From: Marinobacter sp. THAF197a
GTDB lineage: Bacteria > Pseudomonadota > Gammaproteobacteria > Pseudomonadales > Oleiphilaceae
Assembly (NCBI RefSeq): GCF_009363275.1
Contig: NZ_CP045324.1
Location: 3,720,001-3,784,000, forward strand
Reading direction: 5' to 3'
Length of the DNA: 64,000 nucleotides
The first letter of the stretch is position 1; every line of letters begins with the position of its first letter. Shown here piece after piece: positions 33,736-42,985 of this stretch. A program made the position numbers and the translations under genes. A model generated the notes under the pieces. It made no database searches and was not told where the DNA came from. It saw only the letters and a program-made list of their open reading frames with translations.

Positions 33736-36375
33736 TCAGAAGTCCGCAACCAGGTCGGGTGCGGCCTTCTGTAATTGCTCACGAAAGACGGCCTTGATCC
33801 GTTCAAGGGCCTCGTCGGTTTCAGCCTCAAACCTCAGCACCAGAACCGGCGTGGTGTTGGACGCCCGGCATAGGCCCCAGCCATCGGTATAATCTACCCG
33901 AATGCCGTCGATGGTACTGATGTTGCCGTCACCAAATTCACCCAGCTTGCCAAGGCGCTCAATGATCGCGAACTTCTCGGTTTCCGTCACCTCGACATTC
34001 AGCTCGGGCGTGCTGATATCCTCGGGGAAATCGGCAAAGACATCGTCGCTGTGACGATCCTCAATACCCAGGATTTCCAGCAACCGGGCGGCTGAATACA
34101 GGCCGTCATCGAAGCCGTACCAACGTTCACCAAAGAATACGTGGCCGCTCATTTCACCTGCCAACAGCGCGCCGCTTTCTTTCATTTTCGCTTTCATCAG
34201 TGAGTGGCCGGATTTCCACATGATGGGCCGGCCACCGGCTTCGGAAATCACGCCTGCCAGGCGACGACTGCATTTCACATCGTACAGGACATCCGCCCCC
34301 GGGTTACGGGACACCACATCCCGGGCGAACAGCATCAGCAACCGGTCCGGCCAGATGATCTTGCCAGTGTTGGTTACCACACCCAGGCGATCACCGTCAC
34401 CATCAAAGGCCAGGCCGATATCGGCGCCGGTTTCCTGCACTTTGGCGATCAGATCCTGCAGGTTGGCCGGCTTGCCGGGGTCCGGGTGGTGATTGGGGAA
34501 GTCACCATCCACCTCGCAGTACAGCGGGGTTACCTCACAGCCAAGCTCTTCGATCAGCATGGGGCCAAGTTCGCCCGCGATACCGTTGCCAGCATCCACC
34601 ACGACTTTAAGCGGCGCGGCCACGGCGATGTCACCGACAATCCGATCCAGATAGGCCCGGCGCACATCTTCCCGGGACTGGGCGCCCTGACCAGAGGTGA
34701 AGTCGGCGGTCTGAATACGCTGGTAAAGTTTCTGAATCGCCTCGCCAGACAAGGTTTCGCCGCCGAGCATGATCTTCAGGCCGTTATAGTTGGCCGGATT
34801 GTGGCTACCGGTCACCATCACGCCGGAGCCAGTCTGCAACTGGTGTGTGGCAAAATAGAGTACCGGCGTGGGCACCGCCCCCACATGGATCACATTGCAG
34901 CCGGTAGCCATGATGCCACTGGCCAGCGCATCGGCCAGGTCCGGGCTGGAATGGCGACCATCGTAACCAATGCAGATCGAGGTCACACCGCGAGCCGCCG
35001 CCTCGGAACCAATAGCACGGCCAATCACCCGGACCACCTCGGGGGACAGGGTCTCACCGACAATTCCCCGGATGTCATAGGCCCGGAAGATCTCGGCGGC
35101 AACGTCCACGGATGGCAGCTCGGCTTCCACCACCTCGGGGATATCCTCATCGAACAGGGCGTCATCGCCACTGCCAAAACCAAGCACATCCTCGTCGCCA
35201 TCGAGCATATCGATGTCGGGCATGTCCTTGTCCTGGAACAGGGGTTCTTCCTCACCGGACGCAGGCTTTCTGGCACCGGCTGCCACCTGCTGAGGTTTTG
35301 CGCTCTCGGCAGCTTTTGCCAGCCGTTTATCAACCATCTGCGACAGGCGGAACAGCACCTCGCCGGTAGACGCCACCATATCCCAACGGAAGGTCGGCAG
35401 TTTCACCCGCTCGCCGCCAAACACCTTGTGCGACCACTGGATCAGGGCCGTCACATCCTGGCGAATGCCTCGCTGGGCGCCGCCCAACAACACCCAGACA
35501 ACAATCGCGGCCACCAGTGCCGGAATGCCGACCAGAACGGCGGCCACGATGGTATTGACCGGCGCCTCTGGCGCCCGGGCTGGCTGGAACACCACAGACC
35601 AGTCCGGATTCGACAGGGTTCTGGTTTCAGAAGGGCCCGAACCCCGGCCGGTGCTGACCACGGTACGCTGGGAACCCGATGCCGCCTGCACCAGCGACAA
35701 CTGGCCTCCCAACTGGCGATTGCCAACGGTCAGAAGGGGCTGAAGCTGATCCGCGCCGTAAACCACCAGCACACTGCCCTGCACTGCGTTGCTGACCGGA
35801 TGTCGAACTGGCGCGGCGTACTGAAGATACCACTGATCGTTACGGGGAAAGGCGTCTGGCAATAGTGACTGCCCGTTCTCTGCCCGCCGGGCCAGCTCCA
35901 GGCCGGCAAACCCGAGCAGGCCGTCGCTGCTGCCGGTGCGGGGAATATCACGGTAACGGAAAACAAAAACCGCCTGGGCTCCGGGCAACGCCGCCTGCAG
36001 CTGGCGCGCCAGCTCGTCCCGGTCACCTTGCTCGGCAAGCTGATTGCTCACATAGCGCTGATTGGCCAGGGCACGCACCTGTTCCTGCTGGGCGCTAAAA
36101 TACTGGTTCAGCCTCTGTTGGGCGCCGTCGGCCTCAACCACCCGGGCCTGCTGGTAACTGCGCTCACCGGCGGGCACAATCACCAGGAAATGAAGCAGGG
36201 CCACCGCAACCACGCCGGCCAGAACCACCACCAGCGACTGATTGAGTGCAACGGTGTTGAGTCGTTTGAGGCCAGACCCTGAGGATTCTGTTTTTCGCTT
36301 GTTTTTCCTTCCCGGCTTCTTTTCGGGATTGTCATCCACCGACGGCTCTTTGATTTTCTTTTTACCGAGTTTCAT
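33736..36375 (-). CDS. algC: Phosphomannomutase/phosphoglucomutase with membrane sensor-like extension
   Basis: An 879-residue protein. The C-terminal 450 residues are a complete alpha-D-phosphohexomutase: EIFRAYDIRG, the phosphoserine loop VTGSHNP, metal loop DGDGDR, sugar loop GEMSGH and phosphate loop RASNTTP. It interconverts mannose- and glucose-phosphates for LPS, exopolysaccharide and rhamnolipid-type sugars. The first 430 residues are a lysine-rich start, a membrane span (about 47-68), an extracytoplasmic domain of about 200 residues, a second span near VAAVLVGIPALVAAI and an acidic linker. This long form is found annotated in pseudomonads too. Neighbours dut, coaBC and argB match Pseudomonas. 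Confidence 0.93.
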   Translation of the reverse strand: MKLGKKKIKEPSVDDNPEKKPGRKNKRKTESSGSGLKRLNTVALNQSLVVVLAGVVAVALLHFLVIVPAGERSYQQARVVEADGAQQRLNQYFSAQQEQVRALANQRYVSNQLAEQGDRDELARQLQAALPGAQAVFVFRYRDIPRTGSSDGLLGFAGLELARRAENGQSLLPDAFPRNDQWYLQYAAPVRHPVSNAVQGSVLVVYGADQLQPLLTVGNRQLGGQLSLVQAASGSQRTVVSTGRGSGPSETRTLSNPDWSVVFQPARAPEAPVNTIVAAVLVGIPALVAAIVVWVLLGGAQRGIRQDVTALIQWSHKVFGGERVKLPTFRWDMVASTGEVLFRLSQMVDKRLAKAAESAKPQQVAAGARKPASGEEEPLFQDKDMPDIDMLDGDEDVLGFGSGDDALFDEDIPEVVEAELPSVDVAAEIFRAYDIRGIVGETLSPEVVRVIGRAIGSEAAARGVTSICIGYDGRHSSPDLADALASGIMATGCNVIHVGAVPTPVLYFATHQLQTGSGVMVTGSHNPANYNGLKIMLGGETLSGEAIQKLYQRIQTADFTSGQGAQSREDVRRAYLDRIVGDIAVAAPLKVVVDAGNGIAGELGPMLIEELGCEVTPLYCEVDGDFPNHHPDPGKPANLQDLIAKVQETGADIGLAFDGDGDRLGVVTNTGKIIWPDRLLMLFARDVVSRNPGADVLYDVKCSRRLAGVISEAGGRPIMWKSGHSLMKAKMKESGALLAGEMSGHVFFGERWYGFDDGLYSAARLLEILGIEDRHSDDVFADFPEDISTPELNVEVTETEKFAIIERLGKLGEFGDGNISTIDGIRVDYTDGWGLCRASNTTPVLVLRFEAETDEALERIKAVFREQLQKAAPDLVADF

Positions 36376-36472
36376 AGTGCTTCCCGCAATGATTTTTACG
36401 TCCCGGACAATCAGTTACCAGCAAAGTATAGACGCCGACCTGCATAAACGCTGCCAGCCTCCGGTAACCGAC

Positions 36473-36934
36473 TCAGTGCGTTCCGGTTGAACCAAACCCG
36501 CCCTCGCCGCGGGTACTGGCGCCGAATTCAGACACCACTTCAAAGTCTGCCTGCACAACCGGCACCAGAACCAGCTGGGCAATACGTTCACCGATGGCGA
36601 TGGTGAAAGCGGTTTGGCCCCGGTTCCAGCATGACACCATCAATTCACCCTGATAATCGGAATCGATTAACCCCACCAGGTTGCCCAGGACGATGCCGTG
36701 CTTGTGGCCAAGACCGCTGCGCGGCAGGATCATTGCCGCCAGCGACGGGTCGGCAATGTGCACGGATAGCCCGGTCGGAATCAGGTGAGTCTCGCCCGGC
36801 TCGACCGTTAATGGCGCATTCAGGCAAGCACGCAGATCCAGGCCCGCCGAGCCCGGCGTTGCATACTCCGGAAACGGTATGTCGGTGCCAATTCGATCGT
36901 CCAGGATTCGTACCTGCAGTTTCTTTTGCGTCAT
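36473..36934 (-). CDS. dut: dUTP diphosphatase
   Basis: A 153-residue trimeric dUTPase that hydrolyses dUTP to dUMP, keeping uracil out of DNA. The five motifs are visible: PGSAGLDLRA, PRSGLG, GLIDSDYQGEL, IGERIAQLVLVPV and the C-terminal RGEGGFGSTG. Its start overlaps the coaBC stop by 4 bases (ATGA). Confidence 0.97.
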   Translation of the reverse strand: MTQKKLQVRILDDRIGTDIPFPEYATPGSAGLDLRACLNAPLTVEPGETHLIPTGLSVHIADPSLAAMILPRSGLGHKHGIVLGNLVGLIDSDYQGELMVSCWNRGQTAFTIAIGERIAQLVLVPVVQADFEVVSEFGASTRGEGGFGSTGTH

Positions 36935-38145
36935 GAGTTCCCGACCTTGTTGCTGTGTTCGGCGATCAACGCCACCAATGTGTCTGCGATGGCCTGTTTG
37001 CTGTCCGGGCCAATCGCATGCTCCCCGCTCGGCCAGAATACCGTGACGGCATTCTGATCGCTGTTAAAGCCCAGGCCCGGGACGGACACGTCGTTGGCCA
37101 CGATCATATTGAGCTTCTTGCGTTGCATTTTATCGTGGGCATAGCGGGCGACATCTGTGGTTTCAGCGGCGAAACCCACGGTAAACGGAGGATTCTTGCG
37201 GGCTGCAATGGTCGCCAGCGTATCCGGATTGCGCACCAGCGACAGTGTCATCGCTTCGTCCGTTTTCTTGATCTTGTCGCCGGCACAGGCCGCAGGCCGG
37301 TAATCAGCCACCGCCGCTGTGGCGATAAAAATGTCGCAGCCCTCCGCCACTACCCGCTCGGCTTCCTGCAACATGTCTTGTGCCGTCATCACCGGTCGGA
37401 CTGCCACGCCATCCGGCACCGGCAGGTTAACCGGGCCACTCACCAGTACCACCTGGGCACCCGCATCTGCTGCCGCCCGAGCCAGGGCATAACCCATTTT
37501 GCCGGAGCTGTGGTTGGAGATATAACGCACCGGATCAATGGGTTCACGGGTAGGGCCTGCTGTGATCACCACCCGTTTTCCCGCCAGCGCTCCGACAGTG
37601 GCCCGGGCTGCATCAGCCAGAATCCGGCTGGCAAGGGCGTCCGGCTCCAGCATCCGGCCAGGACCTGTATCACCGCAGGCCTGCTCGCCTTGATCCGGCC
37701 CCCAGACGGTGATCTGTGGGTCTTCCGCCAGCAGGGACATGTTTCTCTGGGTCCGGAAATTTTTCCACATGGCCTGATTCATGGCGGGGGCCACCGCAAT
37801 GGGCGCCTCAGTGGCACAACAAACCGTGGTCAGCAGGTCATCCGCCATGCCCTGGGCCAGACGGGCCAGAAAATCCGCAGACGCGGGCGCCACCACCACC
37901 TGATCGGCCCATTTGGCCAGTTCAATATGACCCATGCCGGCCTCGGCCTCCGGGTCCAGCAGCGATGTACGCACCGGCTCGCCGCTGAGGGCCTGAAACG
38001 TCAGCGGCGTCACAAATGCCTCGGCGCCCCGGGTCATCACCACCCGCACTTCAAGGCCCGCTTTCTTGAGCAGCCGGACCAGTTCGGCACTTTTATAGGC
38101 AGCAATGCCACCGGTGATTCCCAGCAGAATTCGTTTGGCAGCCAT
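36931..38145 (-). CDS. coaBC: Bifunctional phosphopantothenoylcysteine decarboxylase / synthetase
   Basis: A 404-residue two-domain enzyme of coenzyme A synthesis. The N-terminal flavoprotein half has GITGGIAAYKS, ASADFLARLAQGMADD and PAMNQAMW; the C-terminal half, which joins cysteine using CTP, begins near GKRVVITAGPTREPIDPVRYISNHSSGKMG. The ATG at 38145 is where the family starts; an upstream in-frame extension of 31 residues is not supported. Overlaps dut. Confidence 0.96.
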   Translation of the reverse strand: MAAKRILLGITGGIAAYKSAELVRLLKKAGLEVRVVMTRGAEAFVTPLTFQALSGEPVRTSLLDPEAEAGMGHIELAKWADQVVVAPASADFLARLAQGMADDLLTTVCCATEAPIAVAPAMNQAMWKNFRTQRNMSLLAEDPQITVWGPDQGEQACGDTGPGRMLEPDALASRILADAARATVGALAGKRVVITAGPTREPIDPVRYISNHSSGKMGYALARAAADAGAQVVLVSGPVNLPVPDGVAVRPVMTAQDMLQEAERVVAEGCDIFIATAAVADYRPAACAGDKIKKTDEAMTLSLVRNPDTLATIAARKNPPFTVGFAAETTDVARYAHDKMQRKKLNMIVANDVSVPGLGFNSDQNAVTVFWPSGEHAIGPDSKQAIADTLVALIAEHSNKVGNS

Positions 38146-38319
38146 GAAGGGCTCCGTAATCCCGTAAAATGAAAGGGTTATAAGATAGCACGCCCGGGCC
38201 CGGCAGGCAGCCTGCAAGAGCACCCGTTCGTTTACCAAATGTTACTTTTTGGAGTAACCTTTGTAATTCTGAGAACCGATGCAGGATGCATCACAATCTG
38301 ACACGCAAGGAAGCACAGC

Positions 38320-38994
38320 ATGACCAACCCTGCCTGGCCAACCGATGAACGGCCCCGTGAGCGCCTTCTGTCCCACGGCCCGGAAGCCCTGTCTGACGCC
38401 GAACTCCTGGCCATTTTCCTGCGCACCGGCACCACCGGCATGCCGGTGATGCAACTGGCCCGCCATCTGATCGCCGAGTTTTCCGGCCTGCGGGGCTTGA
38501 TGACCGCCTCCCGCAGGCAGTTCTGTGAGGTCAAAGGCCTGGGCACGGCCAAATACGCCCAGGTTCAGGCCGCCATGGAGATGGCCCGCCGGGTGATGGA
38601 CGAACCACTGCGCCAGGGCGATCCGCTACGCTCACCGGCCGACACCCGCCGTTTTCTCACCAGCCGGCTGGGCACTTACCCCCACGAAGTGTTCGCCGGC
38701 CTGTTTCTGGATAACCGCCACCGGGTGATCCAGTACCGGGAACTGTTTCGCGGCACCATTGACGGCGCGGCCGTGTATCCCCGGGAAGTGGTTCGCCAGG
38801 CCCTCGAAGACAACGCCGCCGCTGTCATTTTTGCCCACAATCACCCCTCTGGCGTCGCGGAGCCCAGCCAGGCGGACATTTCCCTGACCCGCAGACTGAA
38901 AGAAGCACTCGGACTGGTGGATATCAGGGTTCTTGACCATATGGTTATCGGCCATGGTGAGGTAATATCCCTGGCTGAAAGAGGGTTGATGTAG
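38320..38994 (+). CDS. radC: RadC family JAMM-domain protein
   Basis: A 224-residue member of the RadC family: helix-hairpin-helix region near LGTAKYAQVQAA and a JAB/MPN metalloprotease-like domain with FAHNHPSG, PSQAD and an upstream Glu. Once linked to DNA repair; the role is now unclear. Divergent from coaBC, upstream of the ribosomal protein genes, the same as Pseudomonas. Confidence 0.95.
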   Translation: MTNPAWPTDERPRERLLSHGPEALSDAELLAIFLRTGTTGMPVMQLARHLIAEFSGLRGLMTASRRQFCEVKGLGTAKYAQVQAAMEMARRVMDEPLRQGDPLRSPADTRRFLTSRLGTYPHEVFAGLFLDNRHRVIQYRELFRGTIDGAAVYPREVVRQALEDNAAAVIFAHNHPSGVAEPSQADISLTRRLKEALGLVDIRVLDHMVIGHGEVISLAERGLM

Positions 38995-39042
38995 CTGCAG
39001 CAGGGTCGATTCCGGAAAACTGGCCAAATTCCCAACAATTTT

Positions 39043-39071
39043 TTGCGTTGGTCGGCCAGTTCTGGTATAAA
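39043..39071 (+). promoter_or_regulatory. Sigma-70 promoter of rpmB-rpmG
   Basis: TTGCGT at 39043-39048 and TATAAA at 39066-39071 are spaced by 17 bases, with an extended TG dinucleotide just upstream of the -10. It lies 142 bases before rpmB, leaving a long leader. Confidence 0.7.
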
Positions 39072-39212
39072 AGCGTCCCTTTCTGGCGGCGTCTGGCGAG
39101 CAGCGTTCAGTTTAGAGGCGCGAACCGGTGGCAGTTATTGCTCCGGAGCAACCAGAGACGCATTAAAAAACGAATTCGTATTGATAGACCATTGCTCAGG
39201 TCGGAGGCAAGT

Positions 39213-39449
39213 ATGTCCAGAGTTTGTCAGGTTACCGGTAAGCGTCCGGTTACCGGTAACAATGTATCCCACGCGATGAACCACACTCGTCGTCGTTTTC
39301 TGCCGAATCTGCAGAACCACCGTTTCTGGGTTGAGACCGAGAAGCGTTTCGTGAAGCTGCGCGTTTCCACCAAGGGCATGCGCATCATCGACAAAAAAGG
39401 CATCGACGCTGTGCTGGCCGATCTTCGTGCCCGCGGCGAGAAAGTTTAA
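39213..39449 (+). CDS. rpmB: 50S ribosomal protein L28
   Basis: A 78-residue ribosomal protein: MSRVCQVTGKRPVTGNNVSH, the TRRRFLPNLQNHRFW core and VSTKGMRIIDKKG. Start at 39213 follows TCGGAGG. An in-frame upstream ATG at 39048 would add 55 residues not part of L28. It is 11 bases before rpmG. Confidence 0.97.
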   Translation: MSRVCQVTGKRPVTGNNVSHAMNHTRRRFLPNLQNHRFWVETEKRFVKLRVSTKGMRIIDKKGIDAVLADLRARGEKV

Positions 39450-39460
39450 GGAGCCGCATC

Positions 39461-39616
39461 ATGCGCGAGAAAATCAAGCTGGTTTCATCAGCAGGCACTG
39501 GTCACTTCTACACGACCAAAAAGAACAAGCGTAACACTCCGGAAAAAATCGAGATCAAAAAGTACGATCCGGTTGTCCGCAAGCACGTTGCGTACAAGGA
39601 AGCCAAGATCAAGTAA
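39461..39616 (+). CDS. rpmG: 50S ribosomal protein L33
   Basis: A 51-residue ribosomal protein beginning MREKIKLVSSAGTGHFY and ending KHVAYKEAKIK, the zinc-free form without CxxC pairs. AAGGAG lies 7 bases before the ATG. It follows rpmB by 11 bases and ends at a strong terminator. Confidence 0.97.
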   Translation: MREKIKLVSSAGTGHFYTTKKNKRNTPEKIEIKKYDPVVRKHVAYKEAKIK

Positions 39617-39639
39617 TTGATCCTGCCTCCACAAAAAAA

Positions 39640-39664
39640 CCCGGCCAGCGAGCCGGGTTTTTTT
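39640..39664 (+). terminator. Terminator after rpmG
   Basis: Stem CCCGGC / GCCGGG with a 6-base loop, preceded by an A run and followed by seven T. The flanking A and T runs let it work in both directions, so it can also stop the convergent EEP gene transcript. Confidence 0.9.
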
Positions 39665-39708
39665 ATACCTGAGCAAAATACCCCTGCACCGAAAGGGCCT
39701 CGCAGGCC

Positions 39709-40569
39709 TTAAAAAGTTTCCAGGTACCCCTTCGGCAAGGCCACATCCATGGCGATGGGCAAATGATCCGATACCGGATAACTGATCACCTCGGCACGTC
39801 GGATTTCCAGGGAAGGGCTGACCATAATGTGGTCCAGGGCCTTTTCGGGCCGCCAACTGGGGAAGCTGTGAGCCGTGCCCGGCAGGGGTATCAGGTCGGT
39901 TTCTTTCAAGGGCGTTTGGGTCAGCAGCTGCTCTGCATGAGCATTCATATCCCCCATCAGGACTACGTGCCGGTAGTCGGCAATGAGATCCCGCACGTAA
40001 CCCAGTTGCCGCTGCTGTGCCGCCTTGCTGAGGGACAGGTGCATTTGTACCAGTATGAGCGGATCGTCTTCCGAACCATACCGGGCAATGATCGCTCCAC
40101 GGCCAGGAATCAGGCCGGGCAGTTTGTGCTCAGTGACATCCAGAGGCCGATACCGACTCAACAGACCGTTACTGTGCTGCGCGATCTGACCAAGATTGCG
40201 GTTTAATTGCTGATACCAGTAGGGAATACCGGCGGCTTCTGCCAGATACTGAACCTGGTTGATATAGCCACTGCGCAAACTGCCACCGTCGCATTCCTGC
40301 AACGCCACCACGTCGTATTGCCGCAACAGGGTGGCAATACGGTCGAGATTCTCGATGCGGCGACGATGAGGCAGAAAGTGCTGCCAGCTGCGGGTCAGGT
40401 AGTGATGGTAAGACGAGGTATTGATGCCCACCTGGATATTGAAAGTGAGCAGCCGGATATGACGATGGGGCTCGAACTCAGGCACATGCTCGCTACCAGA
40501 ACAGGCCCCCCGGGGACCTTCCGGCCCCCGGAGAATGCCATTAATCTGATTGCGCAGACGCTTATACAT
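39709..40569 (-). CDS. Endonuclease/exonuclease/phosphatase family protein
   Basis: A 286-residue protein of the EEP fold (DNase I/sphingomyelinase-like). Metal and catalytic residues are visible in LLTFNIQ, ALQECDGG, LVQMHLS, MGDMNAHAE, LDHIMVS and SDHLPI. No clear signal peptide. Substrate unknown: nucleic acid, phosphoinositide-like lipid or another phosphodiester. It is 50 bases after dsbA, an order shared with Pseudomonas aeruginosa, so probably one transcript. Confidence 0.88.
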   Translation of the reverse strand: MYKRLRNQINGILRGPEGPRGACSGSEHVPEFEPHRHIRLLTFNIQVGINTSSYHHYLTRSWQHFLPHRRRIENLDRIATLLRQYDVVALQECDGGSLRSGYINQVQYLAEAAGIPYWYQQLNRNLGQIAQHSNGLLSRYRPLDVTEHKLPGLIPGRGAIIARYGSEDDPLILVQMHLSLSKAAQQRQLGYVRDLIADYRHVVLMGDMNAHAEQLLTQTPLKETDLIPLPGTAHSFPSWRPEKALDHIMVSPSLEIRRAEVISYPVSDHLPIAMDVALPKGYLETF

Positions 40570-40619
40570 AACAGGGGATTCCCACGCTGAACCTGAACGC
40601 GCCCCTCAATACCGGCGGC

Positions 40620-41255
40620 TCACTCTGCCGCAGCACGTTCCTGCTCGACCAGGTAGTCAACCACAGACAGCACGGCCTCATGACCACCTGCCATGGAGGC
40701 GCTGACCACGTACTTGCCATTTACCAGCATAGTCGGTGTACCGGTGATGCGCGCGCCGCGGATCTTGGCCTGGGCCTGCTGAACCCGTGCACGAACACCG
40801 AAGCTGCGGTAGTTGTTGAGAAACTCCTCGGCATCAACGCCGTAGCCGCTAACGAAATCCGCCAGAGCTTCGGGGGAATTCAGGGGGCGACGTTCGCCAG
40901 CCAGCGCCGTAAACAGGGCGTCATGCACCTTGTCCAGCTCACCCATGGCCTCCAAAGCATAAAAGGCGTAAGCGTGAGGCTCCCAACTTTGACCCAGTGC
41001 TGCCGGCAGCTTCACGAAATTCACGTAGTCAGGCGCCTGGTCGGCCCAAGACTCGATAAGCGGCTTGAAGGTATAGCAGTGAGGGCAGCCGTACCAGAAC
41101 ACTTCGGCAACTTCTACGCCTTCGTCCGATGCGGTGCGAACCGGATTATCCAGGGTGCGGTAATGAGTGTTCTCAACCCATGACTGAGCCTGCGCAACAG
41201 CACCAACCGCCATAGACAGCGCGAAAACAACAACTGTGCCTAGTGTTCTTATCAT
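40620..41255 (-). CDS. dsbA: Periplasmic thiol:disulfide oxidoreductase DsbA
   Basis: A 211-residue periplasmic oxidase that introduces disulfides into exported proteins. Signal peptide cleaves near AQA (residues 21-23); the active site is Cys57-Pro-His-Cys60 in WYGCPHC and the cis-proline is in TGTPTMLVNGKY. Neighbours match the Pseudomonas EEP-dsbA-cytochrome c4-engB order. Confidence 0.95.
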   Translation of the reverse strand: MIRTLGTVVVFALSMAVGAVAQAQSWVENTHYRTLDNPVRTASDEGVEVAEVFWYGCPHCYTFKPLIESWADQAPDYVNFVKLPAALGQSWEPHAYAFYALEAMGELDKVHDALFTALAGERRPLNSPEALADFVSGYGVDAEEFLNNYRSFGVRARVQQAQAKIRGARITGTPTMLVNGKYVVSASMAGGHEAVLSVVDYLVEQERAAAE

Positions 41256-41362
41256 CGGGAATCTCCGAGTTCGATGTTCTGATGTGACAACGATTATGAC
41301 CCAGCAAACCGGGAAAGTTCCACTGCTGGCCAGAAGGGAATGGTTACGGAAAGGTAAGCAGC

Positions 41363-41388
41363 AAAAACCCCGCCTTGGCGGGGTTTTT
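41363..41388. terminator. Bidirectional terminator between cytochrome c4 and dsbA
   Basis: A perfect 12-bp stem, AAAAACCCCGCC with GGCGGGGTTTTT, around TT. T-rich on both strands. It lies 25 bases after the cytochrome stop and separates that transcript from dsbA. Confidence 0.9.
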
Positions 41389-41412
41389 ACAACTCACTAC
41401 GTCAAGCCGGAC

Positions 41413-42021
41413 TCAGTTCAGGCCGGAAACGTAGTTTGCCAAGGCCTTGATCTCGGCATCGGTCAGACGGGTAGCCACGTCCACCATGATGTTGGCGTTG
41501 GTGGTACCTGCACGCTCGCCGTCACGGTAGGCTTTCAGCTGCTTCTCTACGTACTCAGCGGTCTGACCGCCCAGGCGAGGGTAGCCAGCTGGCTCGTTGC
41601 CAGCACCGTTCGGGCTGTGGCAACCGGCACATGCGGCAACGCCGGAGGCCATGTTACCGCCACGGAACAGCGCCTGGCCACGCTCGACCAGATCCGGATC
41701 GGCCTGACCAACAACCATTTCCTGCTCGTTATAGTAGGCAGCCAGATCCCACAGGTCCTGATCAGACATATTATTCAGCAAGCCGGTCATTTCCGGAATC
41801 GGACGGTCTCCGTTTTTGATATCGACCAGTTGGCGATACAGGTATTTCTCGCCCAATCCGGACAATTTCGGATACACCGCCATGATCGGCTTGGCGCCGC
41901 CCTGGCCGTGACAGCTGGCACATACCGCTGCGTTCTGTTCACCCGCTGCCGGATCTCCTGCCCCGTGAGCCATTGCCGTCAGGCCAACTCCGAGAACAAC
42001 TCCTGCGATCAGTCTTTTCAT
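41413..42021 (-). CDS. Cytochrome c4 family diheme protein
   Basis: A 202-residue periplasmic diheme cytochrome. After the signal (cleavage near AHG) there are two CxxCH sites, CASCHG near residue 34 and CAGCHS near residue 130, each followed by a methionine ligand region (TGLLNNMSDQDLWDLAAYY and TRLTDAEIKALANYV). Cytochrome c4 carries electrons to terminal oxidases such as cbb3. The ATG at 42021 starts the signal peptide; upstream in-frame sequence is not coding-like. Confidence 0.94.
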   Translation of the reverse strand: MKRLIAGVVLGVGLTAMAHGAGDPAAGEQNAAVCASCHGQGGAKPIMAVYPKLSGLGEKYLYRQLVDIKNGDRPIPEMTGLLNNMSDQDLWDLAAYYNEQEMVVGQADPDLVERGQALFRGGNMASGVAACAGCHSPNGAGNEPAGYPRLGGQTAEYVEKQLKAYRDGERAGTTNANIMVDVATRLTDAEIKALANYVSGLN

Positions 42022-42203
42022 GCTCGCTCCGCTTCTCTCATCTTTGCATCTTGAAAGTATTCTTCGTTGTGCAGCCGGCAGGCGCCAATCTATCTGGCTT
42101 ATCACCGGGGCTGACAGCGGCAACGCGCAGCGTCCCGCCGGAAATTGGTGTAGCATTATACATTAATCGCCGATAACTGAAATCCAAAGGAATACCAACC
42201 ATC

Positions 42204-42842
42204 GTGGACCCTGATCTGACTCAAAAAAGCGTTTCGTTCAACAGTGCCCGTTTTCTGATCAGCGCGTCCAAACTGGACGAGTGCCCGCCCGACATCGGTG
42301 CCGAGGTTGCCTTCGCTGGGCGCTCCAATGCCGGCAAGTCCAGCGCGCTGAACGCCATTACTGCCAACGGCAAACTGGCCCGGACCAGTAAAACACCCGG
42401 CCGCACCCGGCTGATAAACTTTTTTACACTCAATAAAGAGAACCTGCGCCTGGTCGACCTGCCCGGTTACGGCTACGCCAAAGTCTCCCGGGACATGAAA
42501 GACGACTGGCAACAGCATCTGGGGCATTACCTGAATGATCGCCGCTGCCTGCGAGGCCTGGTGCTGGTGATGGATATCCGGCACCCACTCACCGACTTCG
42601 ACCAAATGATGGTGGAATGGTGCGAGCATAACAACCTGCCGTTGATGATTCTTGCCACCAAAGCCGACAAGCTGAAATTTGGGCAAGCGAAAACGGCCAT
42701 GCTGGGCATTGCCCAGAAGCTGAAACCCTATGCGTGCGTAGCACACCTGATCATGTTTTCCGCCACCTCAAAACGTGGCGTGGATGAATGCCGGGAAGCA
42801 TTGACAGACTGGCTGGAGACGCCGGAATCGGAAACCCCCTGA
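42204..42842 (+). CDS. engB: Ribosome biogenesis GTP-binding protein EngB/YsxC
   Basis: A 212-residue essential GTPase in large-subunit assembly. G1 is GRSNAGKSS, the switch region has TPGRTR, G3 is DLPGYGY, G4 ATKADK. GTG at 42204 is taken as start; the ribosome-binding site is not strong. Divergent from cytochrome c4. Confidence 0.95.
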   Translation: MDPDLTQKSVSFNSARFLISASKLDECPPDIGAEVAFAGRSNAGKSSALNAITANGKLARTSKTPGRTRLINFFTLNKENLRLVDLPGYGYAKVSRDMKDDWQQHLGHYLNDRRCLRGLVLVMDIRHPLTDFDQMMVEWCEHNNLPLMILATKADKLKFGQAKTAMLGIAQKLKPYACVAHLIMFSATSKRGVDECREALTDWLETPESETP

Positions 42843-42844
42843 TG

Positions 42845-42876
42845 AAAAAAACCGGCCTGCCATCAGACAGGCCGGT
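42845..42876 (-). terminator. Terminator of the TetR gene
   Basis: Stem ACCGGCCTG / CAGGCCGGT with an 8-base loop; on the minus strand it is followed by six T. It lies 110 bases past the TetR stop and just after engB, for which there is no T tract on the plus side. Confidence 0.75.
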
Positions 42877-42985
42877 GAAACGTCAGGGTTTGCGACGTAC
42901 CTGAGAACTCACTCAGGAGACGCAGGAAATGTCCGGTTTCCCACGTCACTACCTTTGAACGCGATCGCGGAAAAAAGTTCAATTT

